Below the pieces are notes generated by a model, which ran no database searches, had not been told where the DNA came from, and saw only the letters and a program-made list of their open reading frames with translations. Of a stretch of 43,708 bases of DNA, positions 19,901-25,976 are shown piece by piece (the first letter of the stretch is position 1; each line of letters begins with the position of its first letter). The DNA is from Flammeovirgaceae bacterium (GTDB lineage: Bacteria; Bacteroidota; Bacteroidia; Cytophagales; Cyclobacteriaceae): assembly GCA_021300095.1 (NCBI GenBank), contig JAJTHV010000212.1, positions 1-43,708 of the forward strand. The letters run 5' to 3'. The position numbers were made by a program, and so were the translations under genes.

Positions 19901-20378
19901 CTATCTTTCCAGCTAATTGATTAGAGATGTTCGTCTCCCTCGCGGTAGTCAATGAACTGCCATCAACGCTTTGTATAGCATATCCTAAACTCTTCTTCTC
20001 CTTTTCAACTCCCAAAGCTGTAACAACCACCTCTGAAAGCTGTTTTGCGTCAGCCAATAATTCTACATTAAATGAAGTACGGCCTGCTACTGCAATCTCT
20101 TGCGTTGTATACCCAACAAACGAGAACACCAAAACATCATTTGCTGAGTTCATGGTTACCACGAAATTTCCGTCTGCATCGGTAATCGTGCCATTTGTAG
20201 TTCCCTTCACCAAAATGTTAACGCCCGGCAGTGGACTTTGATCTTCCCCGGAAAGCACTCTTCCGGAGACCGAATACTGTGCCATGGCAGCGGTAGCTGT
20301 CATGATCATAAACAAAACTGGCAGTAGTCCCTGTACCAGAAGTTGCTTACGAAATTTTAATTGTAAAAATTGAAGCAT
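16995..20378 (-). CDS. SusC/RagA-family TonB-linked outer-membrane transporter
   Basis: The 1127-residue protein has a signal peptide (about 1-33, ending in AAMAQ). A carboxypeptidase-like domain ('SGRVLSGEDQSPLPGVNILVKG', about 35-115) is followed by the conserved SusC segment 'LSEVVVTALGVEKEKKSLGYA' containing the TonB box. The plug (about 125-250) has 'SNQLAGKIAGVTVIGSNSG', 'VTIRGERSL', 'PLYVIDGVPI' and 'MTVLKGAAASALYGSRAANGVI'. A large barrel ends in 'SRSYGFNVGFKF'. Together with the SusD gene 20 bases downstream it forms an energy-dependent importer. It is transcribed divergently from an HTH-cupin regulator and the phosphonate-type enzyme genes; the 261-base gap between them holds two palindromes. 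Confidence 0.94.
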   Translation of the reverse strand: MLQFLQLKFRKQLLVQGLLPVLFMIMTATAAMAQYSVSGRVLSGEDQSPLPGVNILVKGTTNGTITDADGNFVVTMNSANDVLVFSFVGYTTQEIAVAGRTSFNVELLADAKQLSEVVVTALGVEKEKKSLGYAIQSVDGSSLTTARETNISNQLAGKIAGVTVIGSNSGVGGSSRVTIRGERSLNLNANQPLYVIDGVPISNGITGGSGRSNLEVDFGNGASFVNSDDIESMTVLKGAAASALYGSRAANGVIVIKTKSGRGTKGIGVEVNSNTTFESALRLPDYQNVYGQGNGNGGDFAFVNGGGAGLTDGTDESWGPAFNGQLYAQFNSPRTLNGAPIAFRGGDLNAPAGSVITPTLWKNDKDGVKNFFQIGRTFTNNVALVGSNKNGDFRLSYTGLDQTGIVPNTDLKRNTVSFGGGYNLTDKFSARAFVSYIKSESGNRPSISYGTENIMYLFNCWLPRSVDMESLRNYWMPGLEGTRQFGWNYNYHDNPYFTVYENTNGQNVDRIIGNISLKYDFTSWLSLQLRTALDYGNERRQYKRAFSTQRFPFGQYRETNIVTEERNSDFLLTFNKEIVPSVLTLTASFGGNQLRQKSEFLEINAPQLNIPGVYNLTNFRAALQSSQSDVQKSINSLYGSAQLGYKNVLYLDLTARNDWSSALTLPKALKDAGIGSENNSYFYSSAALSAVVSDMVELPEFISFAKARASVAQVGNDTDAFTFTQSYNPSDPFGSTQVYGETDRLANFSLKPEISTAYEGGFDVRFFGNRLGLDFTYYQTLTKNQILNIPLSITSGYNSLSINAGEIKNYGFEVMLNTIPVRLSNGFQWNLDINFSSNRSEVVSLSNGLNNYVLATRRVSIEARVGERMGDMYGIGYARVQNTDATKPYYDATGQFVGQQVFSNPNAQGQGGGRPIATTSRIKLGNYNPDWMAGVNSSFSFKGVKLSVLFDIRQGGQIYSETQTVGREGGIIMETLQGRENGYYAQALATADPLLLNAPIGTYVVGSGVNQNPDGSFKVNENRVLPRQWHTAYTGGRNIAEGVMYDASFVKLRELQIGYTIPDKVFGKMPFKSVTVSLVGRNLALWTNVPHVDPEVMSYTGGTALPGIENMSIPSSRSYGFNVGFKF

Positions 20379-20466
20379 AAGTGTGATTGGTTTAGTTTTC
20401 GCTAGTCAGATTAGCTTGCTCAAAGATTGAGTTATCAATTGACGTTGAGTTTAGAGCAAGGTTATT

Positions 20467-20489
20467 GATCGGTTAAGATTAAACCGATC
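20467..20489. promoter_or_regulatory. Inverted repeat in the SusC/regulator divergent region
   Basis: Arms GATCGGTT and AACCGATC (eight bases each) flank a seven-base spacer. The site is about 90 bases upstream of the SusC start and 150 bases upstream of the regulator start. There is no U-tract; it could be an operator for SusCD or structure in the SusC leader. No clear TAnnTTTG element was found in this 261-base region, and the rest of the stretch is AT-rich without a gene. Confidence 0.45.
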
Positions 20490-20614
20490 CAAGCACAAAA
20501 ATTAATGGTGGCTTAAACTATTCATTCAAAAAATTGAATTTTTCATGTTTTAATGATGTCTTTTCAATAACAATCACATAACATCTGAGGGTTAGCTTGC
20601 TTACTCAACCAAAA

Positions 20615-20631
20615 GTTTACAAATAGTAAAC
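20615..20631. promoter_or_regulatory. Operator candidate just upstream of the HTH-cupin regulator
   Basis: A perfect inverted repeat GTTTAC-N5-GTAAAC ends eight bases before the regulator's ATG at 20640. Position and symmetry fit autoregulation by a dimeric HTH_3-type repressor. No second identical copy was noticed in the window. Confidence 0.5.
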
Positions 20632-20639
20632 AACCATTT

Positions 20640-21215
20640 ATGATTCATGAAGAATTGATCACCCTTGTTGCGAAGAGAATCAAAGCATTACGTCTTGAAA
20701 AAGGAATTACACTTCAAACGCTGAGTGAGCGCACCAACCTCACCAAAGGGCTTATTTCCAAAATTGAAAACACGCGAACAATCCCTTCGCTACCCGTATT
20801 CTTTACTTTAATACAATCCCTGGAGATCAAGCCAAGTGAATTTTTTGACGCGATGAACCTTAATAAAAACCAATCTTATCTTCATTTTAAGAAGAAAGAA
20901 TATCGGCAAATCAAAAAAGAAGACAGGCCCGGATTTGAATACAAGCACATCTTTGCACACTCCTTACAAAGTTGCACGATGGAAACTGTGATGCTATCTA
21001 TCAAACCTCATGCACAGTCTAAACCCACTACCACCGATGGATTTGAATTTAAATACATCGTTTCAGGCGACTGTGATTATTATATTAATGATGCCAAAAT
21101 TGCTTTGCGCGAAGGCGATTCCGTTTTTTTCGATGCTTCGCAACCTCATTACCCAATCAATAACTCTAAACGAAAAGTGGTGATGTTGGTCATTTATTTT
21201 CTAACCCTGAAATAA
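20640..21215 (+). CDS. HTH (XRE) transcriptional regulator with C-terminal cupin domain
   Basis: The protein has 191 residues. Residues 13-67 form an HTH_3 domain ('RIKALRLEKGITLQTLSERTNLTKGLISKIE' pattern followed by 'NTRTIPSLPVFFTLIQSL'). Residues about 115-190 form a cupin barrel with 'DGFEFKYIVSGDCDYYIN' and 'LREGDSVFFDASQPHYPINN', a sensor domain usually binding a small metabolite. Such regulators often control neighbouring catabolic genes. It is divergent from SusC/SusD and heads a plus-strand series with the FAD oxidoreductase 63 bases downstream, so it likely controls both the importer and the catabolic genes in response to a substrate or intermediate (inference). An inverted repeat adjacent to its start suggests autoregulation. 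Confidence 0.88.
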   Translation: MIHEELITLVAKRIKALRLEKGITLQTLSERTNLTKGLISKIENTRTIPSLPVFFTLIQSLEIKPSEFFDAMNLNKNQSYLHFKKKEYRQIKKEDRPGFEYKHIFAHSLQSCTMETVMLSIKPHAQSKPTTTDGFEFKYIVSGDCDYYINDAKIALREGDSVFFDASQPHYPINNSKRKVVMLVIYFLTLK

Positions 21216-21278
21216 ATTCGCCATTCAGTAACTCACAGGTAACAAAGTTTAAGCATATTGAGCCATTTATTTTAGGTT

Positions 21279-22436
21279 ATGCAAAACCATTTCGATGTAA
21301 TTGTTGTCGGTGCCGGTGTTCTCGGTACATTCCATGCCTACCATGCAGCTCGCTTAGGCAAAAAAGTATTACTCACCGAAAAAGATCAATATCCTACGCA
21401 AGCTACCGTTCGTAATTTCGGACAAGTGGTTCCCTCCGGCATGGGCAGTGAATGGTTTAACTATGGATTGAAAGGCATTGAAACCTATCGGCAAATTCAA
21501 TCCGAGTTTGACATTTCTATTCGAAACAATGGCAGCGTTTACATCGCATCCGATGATAACGAAGTTCAGCTAATCCATGAGTTGAAAAAAGTAATGGACG
21601 ACCGAAGCTACGAAGCTCAATTATTGTCTACGAATCAATGTCTTGAAAAATGGTCTGCGTTAGATCCTAATTATTGTAAAGAAGCCCTCTTTTTTCCGCA
21701 AGAGCTAAGTGCAGAACCTGAAACGCTTATTCATCGCCTTCTTATATATATCACCCAAAAATTTCCTCAGTTTACGTATCATCCGTCTACGACTATAATT
21801 GATTGTGAAGTGAACGGAGATCATGTAAATGTAGTTAGTCATCTAAAAGAAAAATTTACAGCCGATCATGTGATTGTTTGCAATGGAGGTGAATTCAAAT
21901 TGCTTTTTGGTAATTTCTTCAAAAGCAGCGGCATCATCATTAGCAAGCTACAAATGCTACGCACTAGACTCATGCCTCAAATAGATTTGGAAGGCAATAT
22001 CCTAACGGGCCTCACCATACGCAGGTATGAGTCATTTCAGGAATGCCCTTCGTATCAATTGCTATCCACCCCCGAACACCTCACTGAATTAAAAAAATGG
22101 GGGATTCACGTTCTATTCAAAAAGGCAATCGATGGATCGATCATCATTGGCGACTCGCATGAATATGCCGAGGCGCACCAAACAGATGACCTTGGCTTTT
22201 CGCAGAACGAATACATCAACCAACTCATGTTGAATGAAGCCAAACGAATTGTTACTTTTGACGTGACACAAATTGCGCACAGCTGGTCGGGGTTTTATCC
22301 GCAGCACAACGAAAAGGATATAGTCGAAATGGACATTGAAAATAGAATTCATATTCGCACCGCAATTGGCGGAAAGGGGATGACCACATCTGCAGGCTAT
22401 GCCGAGGAGAGTGTAGCGAAAATTTTAAAACCCTGA
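21279..22436 (+). CDS. FAD-dependent oxidoreductase, phosphonate-associated (TIGR03364 type)
   Basis: This 385-residue flavoenzyme of the DAO/glycine-oxidase superfamily has an N-terminal FAD-binding motif 'VVGAGVLGTFHAYHAARLGKKVLLTEKD' type fold (residues about 9-36). The family-specific segment 'ATVRNFGQVVPSGMG' follows at 42-56. The C-terminal part 'HSWSGFYPQHNEKDIVEMD' and 'IRTAIGGKGMTTSAGYAEE' closes the flavin site. The family is linked by gene context to phosphonatase-like hydrolases and is thought to oxidatively deaminate (or N-dealkylate) aminophosphonates such as 2-aminoethylphosphonate derivatives or 1-hydroxy-2-aminoethylphosphonate, giving a phosphonoacetaldehyde-type product. 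The phosphonatase-like hydrolase at 24576-25259 supports this here. The PHP gene begins two bases after its stop. No signal peptide, so it acts in the cytoplasm. Confidence 0.85.
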   Translation: MQNHFDVIVVGAGVLGTFHAYHAARLGKKVLLTEKDQYPTQATVRNFGQVVPSGMGSEWFNYGLKGIETYRQIQSEFDISIRNNGSVYIASDDNEVQLIHELKKVMDDRSYEAQLLSTNQCLEKWSALDPNYCKEALFFPQELSAEPETLIHRLLIYITQKFPQFTYHPSTTIIDCEVNGDHVNVVSHLKEKFTADHVIVCNGGEFKLLFGNFFKSSGIIISKLQMLRTRLMPQIDLEGNILTGLTIRRYESFQECPSYQLLSTPEHLTELKKWGIHVLFKKAIDGSIIIGDSHEYAEAHQTDDLGFSQNEYINQLMLNEAKRIVTFDVTQIAHSWSGFYPQHNEKDIVEMDIENRIHIRTAIGGKGMTTSAGYAEESVAKILKP

Positions 22437-22438
22437 CC

Positions 22439-23287
22439 ATGTGGGCTAATTACCATACCCACAGCAACTATTGCGATGGCAAAAGCACCTTCGATCAACA
22501 CATCGAAAAAGCAAAACAACTGCATTTAAAAGCACTGGGATTTTCATCGCACGCTCCAGTGCCATTTGAATGCTTGTGGTGCATGAAGGCTAATCGGCTG
22601 GATAATTACCTCACAACCATTCAAAATTTAAAATCACACTCTCAGGCAATTGAAATTTACGCTGGATTAGAAGTAGATTTTATTCCACACGTGATTGGCC
22701 CAAGTCATTTTTCAAATCACCTCGATTATACCATTGGGTCCATACATTTTGTCGATTGCTATGAAAATGGAACTCATTGGGAAATTGATGGGCTACATAC
22801 CGGTTTTCTGGATGGTTTAGAGAAAATTTTCAAAAACGATTATCAGCATGCCTTCACCCGCTACTTCGAGTTAACGCGTGAAATGCTACAAAAAGATTGC
22901 CCAACTGTAATTGGGCACCTGGATAAAATGAAAATTCAGAATGAAGGCAATAAGTTTTTTTCAGAAAATGAAATCTGGTATCAGCAACAGGTAAAAGAAA
23001 CCATTTTAGCCATTGCAAAAACCAACGCCATTGTGGAAGTAAATACGAGAAGCATTTACCAGAAAAAATCGGATACCACCTACCCGAGTCCTTGGATATT
23101 GGAGTTACTTCTGGACGCCAACATACCCATTACGCTCAGCTCAGATGCACATCATGCCGATGATCTGGTGAATCAATTTGAAAATTCAGCCCGATTGCTA
23201 CGCGCGATCGGCTATAAAAAAATTCACATTCTGTATCGTGGTGAGTGGAAACCGTTTAACTTTAGTGAAAAAGGAATCGAATTTTGA
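22439..23287 (+). CDS. PHP-domain phosphatase, histidinol-phosphatase-like
   Basis: The 282-residue cytoplasmic protein carries a complete PHP trinuclear metal site: 'YHTHSNYCDGKST' (H6, H8, D13), 'SSHAPVPF' (H38), 'GLEVDFIP' (E78), 'GSIHFVD' (H103), 'IGHLDKMKIQ' (H160) and 'SSDAHHADD' (D236, H238). The overall form is that of the HisJ/HisK-like family, which removes phosphate from histidinol phosphate, but the gene is not in a histidine operon. It begins two bases after the FAD oxidoreductase and its stop overlaps the transporter start by three bases. Its job may therefore be linked to the phosphonate substrate, for instance hydrolysis of a phosphonate or phosphate ester (inference). A housekeeping histidinol phosphatase captured in the operon is the alternative. 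Confidence 0.82.
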   Translation: MWANYHTHSNYCDGKSTFDQHIEKAKQLHLKALGFSSHAPVPFECLWCMKANRLDNYLTTIQNLKSHSQAIEIYAGLEVDFIPHVIGPSHFSNHLDYTIGSIHFVDCYENGTHWEIDGLHTGFLDGLEKIFKNDYQHAFTRYFELTREMLQKDCPTVIGHLDKMKIQNEGNKFFSENEIWYQQQVKETILAIAKTNAIVEVNTRSIYQKKSDTTYPSPWILELLLDANIPITLSSDAHHADDLVNQFENSARLLRAIGYKKIHILYRGEWKPFNFSEKGIEF

Positions 23288-24579
23288 AACCGACACCATC
23301 TCTGATCAACAGCTGGCTGAAACAAACGCATGGCATCTGGTTTACCATCTATGCATCGTTGGCCGCATTTTGTTTATATACATGTGTTTATGCTTTTCGT
23401 AAAACATTTGCAGCTGCCACTTTCGAGGGATTATTTTTTGCAGGCATCAGCTACAAAGTATGGTTAGTCACCTTTCAGGTAATTGGTTATGCGCTTTCCA
23501 AATTTATCGGCATCAAAGTTATTTCTGAATTGAAAGCACATTCACGTGCTTTTGGTATCTTACTGATGGCGGGAATTGCAGGCGTTGCCTGGCTTTTGTT
23601 TGCACTGGTTCCGGCTCATTACCACATTGTTTTTCTTTTCCTGAATGGGCTTCCGCTTGGCATGGTGTGGGGAGTGGTATTTGGAGGTCTGGAAGGCAGG
23701 CGAATGACCGAAGTGCTGGGCGCTTCGCTTGCTGTGAGTTTCATTTTCTCTGCCGGCTTGTGCCGATCCGTAGGGGCTTACATCATGCGCGATTGGGGTA
23801 CATCTGAATACTGGATGCCCTTTGTAACAAGTGCTCTATTCACCTTACCGCTTTTGCTTTTTTTATACCTTCTCGATCAGTTACCTCCGCCCTCGGAGCT
23901 AGACGAAAAATTACGCACGAAGCGTGCCCCCATGAATGCCCAGGAGCGCAAAGACTTTACGTCCACCTTCTTGCCAGGCATTATCTTATTCGTTCTCGCG
24001 TATGTTTTGCTGACTTCCTTTCGGGATTTTAGAGATAATTTCTCAGCCGAGATCTGGAAGTCATTAAATATGGGCAATGACCCCTCCATCTATACCAGCA
24101 CCGAAGTGCCAGTTTCGATTATCGTGTTGGTTTGCATGGGCAGCTTAATGCTCATCAAAAACAATCAACTCGCATTGATGGTCAACCACGTCATCATTGC
24201 ATTGGGAATGGTATTGATTGGTGTGGCGAATTATTTATTTCAATTGCAGATGATTGAACCCAAAACGTGGATGGTGCTGATTGGATTGGGTTTATACCTT
24301 GGCTACATACCTTTCAATAGTATTTTCTTCGATCGACTGATAGCAGCCTTCCAATACACGGGCACAGTTGGATTTATAATGTATGTAGCTGATTCGTTTG
24401 GATACTTGGGAAGCGTGAGTGTTCTTTTCTTCAAAGAGTTTGGCCACGCAAATTTGAGCTGGCTCAACTTCTTTATTTCTGGTGGATACATTGTTTCCGC
24501 TACCGGCACGTTGCTGATAACAGGGTCAATGATTTACTTTCACTATAAGCATAAATCCTGGACAGCCGAGTTGCGTTAA
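23284..24579 (+). CDS. DUF5690-type MFS transporter, resembling organophosphate:phosphate antiporters
   Basis: The 431-residue inner-membrane protein has about 11-12 hydrophobic helices. It starts with TTG at 23284, overlapping the PHP stop; AAGGA lies eight bases upstream and no earlier ATG fits. The sequence matches my recollection of DUF5690, a Bacteroidota membrane family. The first helix 'CVYAFRKTF' (R39-K40) followed by 'VIGYALSKFIG' resembles GlpT/UhpT ('VRKNF ... YGFSKFIMG'), where the first Arg binds phosphate. A second candidate lies near helix 7, 'LLTSFRDFRDNF' (R247, R250), at about the place of the second GlpT substrate Arg. This suggests uptake of a phosphorylated or phosphonate solute (inference). 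It is convergent with, and overlaps by four bases, the phosphonatase-like gene. Confidence 0.8.
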   Translation: MKPTPSLINSWLKQTHGIWFTIYASLAAFCLYTCVYAFRKTFAAATFEGLFFAGISYKVWLVTFQVIGYALSKFIGIKVISELKAHSRAFGILLMAGIAGVAWLLFALVPAHYHIVFLFLNGLPLGMVWGVVFGGLEGRRMTEVLGASLAVSFIFSAGLCRSVGAYIMRDWGTSEYWMPFVTSALFTLPLLLFLYLLDQLPPPSELDEKLRTKRAPMNAQERKDFTSTFLPGIILFVLAYVLLTSFRDFRDNFSAEIWKSLNMGNDPSIYTSTEVPVSIIVLVCMGSLMLIKNNQLALMVNHVIIALGMVLIGVANYLFQLQMIEPKTWMVLIGLGLYLGYIPFNSIFFDRLIAAFQYTGTVGFIMYVADSFGYLGSVSVLFFKEFGHANLSWLNFFISGGYIVSATGTLLITGSMIYFHYKHKSWTAELR

Positions 24580-25259
24580 TTTTCAATTCCAACGATTTGT
24601 AAAACTTGCGGAATTTGTTGAATAATATGTGTGTGTGGTGCCGCAGCTAATTGTTCGTGTGTAAATGCTCCGGAAGTAATTCCAATCACAAATCCACAAC
24701 CGGCAGCGGTACCCTCGCCTAAGTCAGAAAGCGTATCTCCTACTTTTGCCACGCGCTTTGCATCCGCTATACCTGCCCGTTTCATTGCTTTAAAAATCAT
24801 ATCCGGATGTGGCCTTCCATTTTCCACCTCATCACTGGTGATGCTACCGTCAATCAACCCATTCGTTTCCCATGCCATGCGTGCTAAAAGTGCATTTACG
24901 ATGGGGCGATCAAAACCGGTATCTACCATTACTTTTATCCCCTGCTCCTTCAATTTTCTAAAGGTTTCGCTCACACCTTGATTTTCTTCTACCGTTGAAT
25001 CATTTTGATAGAACGCAATCATGGAACTGACAAAATCCGAATGAATCTGCTCAACAAAAGAATTAGATATGTCGGGATAGTTCAAGGCTTCAAGCAGCTG
25101 TGTAATTGCCACCGGTTTCGGAATACCCATTACCTTATTGGCTTGCTCAATGGTAATCGATACCCCTACCTTCTCAAATGAATTTTTAAGAACACGCTGC
25201 ACATCGAAATTTTCTTTTACCGTTGTTCCGGCAAGGTCAAACACAATCAGGTCAATCAT
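24576..25259 (-). CDS. Phosphonatase-like HAD hydrolase (PhnX-like, TIGR03351 type)
   Basis: I start this 227-residue protein at the ATG at 25259 (MIDLIVFDLAGTT); an upstream in-frame ATG at 25298 would add 13 residues before the fold begins. The HAD nucleophile loop reads 'FDLAGTTVKE' (D8, A10), the DxAGT form special to phosphonatases. The cap has 'VMGIPKPVAITQLL' with K48 at the place of the Schiff-base lysine of PhnX. 'VDTGFDRPIV' is motif II, and 'KRVAKVGDTLSDLGEGTAAG' has Arg in place of the usual HAD Lys and the metal-binding Asp. These features fit hydrolysis of the C-P bond of phosphonoacetaldehyde or its hydroxy derivative. It is tail-to-tail with the transporter, sharing TTAA. PhnW is absent; the FAD enzyme at 21279 is the likely substrate supplier. 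Confidence 0.87.
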   Translation of the reverse strand: MIDLIVFDLAGTTVKENFDVQRVLKNSFEKVGVSITIEQANKVMGIPKPVAITQLLEALNYPDISNSFVEQIHSDFVSSMIAFYQNDSTVEENQGVSETFRKLKEQGIKVMVDTGFDRPIVNALLARMAWETNGLIDGSITSDEVENGRPHPDMIFKAMKRAGIADAKRVAKVGDTLSDLGEGTAAGCGFVIGITSGAFTHEQLAAAPHTHIIQQIPQVLQIVGIEN

Positions 25260-25398
25260 AGCATCTTGAAATTTGAAACAAGAAGGAAATAAAATCATCC
25301 ATTTCCATCCATTACCTCACGAATTAATTATTTCTTAACGTGTCCGTGTCGCTATGTTGGTAGCACAACACTACCTTGAAAGACTAAAAAAAAATTAA

Positions 25399-25971
25399 AT
25401 GACACCACAAGATACCATTCATGAGATATTCGCTTTGTATGAAAAATATGGCCATGAAGATTATATTGGAGAAGCCATTTCACAAATCGAACACATGTCG
25501 CAGGCCGCTCAGCTAGCCATTGAAGGTGGGTTTGATGATGAAGTGATTTTAGCTGCCTTCTTCCATGATATTGGGCACATTTGCGTCAGCCGAAACGCGG
25601 CTAACAATATGGGTGGTTTCGGTGTCAAGAGCCATGAGAAAATCGGAGCCGATTACTTACGCGAAAAAGGATTTTCCGAACGCATTGCCAAGCTGGTAGA
25701 AAACCATGTTGAGGCAAAGCGCTACCTCACTTTTCGATATCCTGAGTATTATAATAATCTTTCGGAGGCAAGTAAGCGAACCTTGGAATATCAGGGTGGT
25801 AAGATGACAGCCGAAGAAGCTGATGTGTTTGAGCAAGATTCGCTTTTCGAAGCCAGCATTCAATTAAGAAAATGGGACGAGTTAGCAAAGGAGATTGAGA
25901 CTCCCTTAATCGACTTGGAAATAATAAAGGCCAAAGCAACAAGTGCCTTGGCCTCTACATTCAGAAACTAG
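25399..25971 (+). CDS. phnZ: PhnZ-type HD-domain mixed-valence di-iron oxygenase
   Basis: The 190-residue HD-domain protein shows the complete signature of PhnZ, which uses O2 to split 1-hydroxy-2-aminoethylphosphonate into glycine and phosphate. 'DYIGEAISQIEH' supplies the substrate-gating Tyr and Glu (Y22, E25) and first iron ligand H32. 'FFHDIGH' supplies H56 and D57, 'SHEKIGADYL' supplies H79, 'ENHVEAKRYL' supplies H103, and 'RKWDELAKE' supplies D160. These match the spacing of the characterised enzyme. Ordinary HD phosphohydrolases lack the Tyr/Glu pair. The usual partner PhnY (an oxoglutarate dioxygenase making the hydroxylated substrate) is not in the window, so the substrate may be taken up ready-made or PhnY lies elsewhere. 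The gene is divergent from the phosphonatase-like gene. Confidence 0.88.
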   Translation: MTPQDTIHEIFALYEKYGHEDYIGEAISQIEHMSQAAQLAIEGGFDDEVILAAFFHDIGHICVSRNAANNMGGFGVKSHEKIGADYLREKGFSERIAKLVENHVEAKRYLTFRYPEYYNNLSEASKRTLEYQGGKMTAEEADVFEQDSLFEASIQLRKWDELAKEIETPLIDLEIIKAKATSALASTFRN

Positions 25972-25976
25972 ATCTA

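Noticed and set aside
15457-20378. SusC/SusD pair as part of a glycan utilization locus
   Set aside because: No glycoside hydrolase, polysaccharide lyase or glycan sulfatase is found nearby; the neighbours concern phosphorus compounds.
25926-25953. GGCCAA/TTGGCC hairpin at the end of phnZ as a terminator
   Set aside because: It lies inside the coding region, has a long loop and is not followed by a U-tract.
25399-25971. Generic HD phosphohydrolase
   Set aside because: The Tyr/Glu pair before the first His and the six iron ligands at PhnZ spacing single out the oxygenase subgroup.
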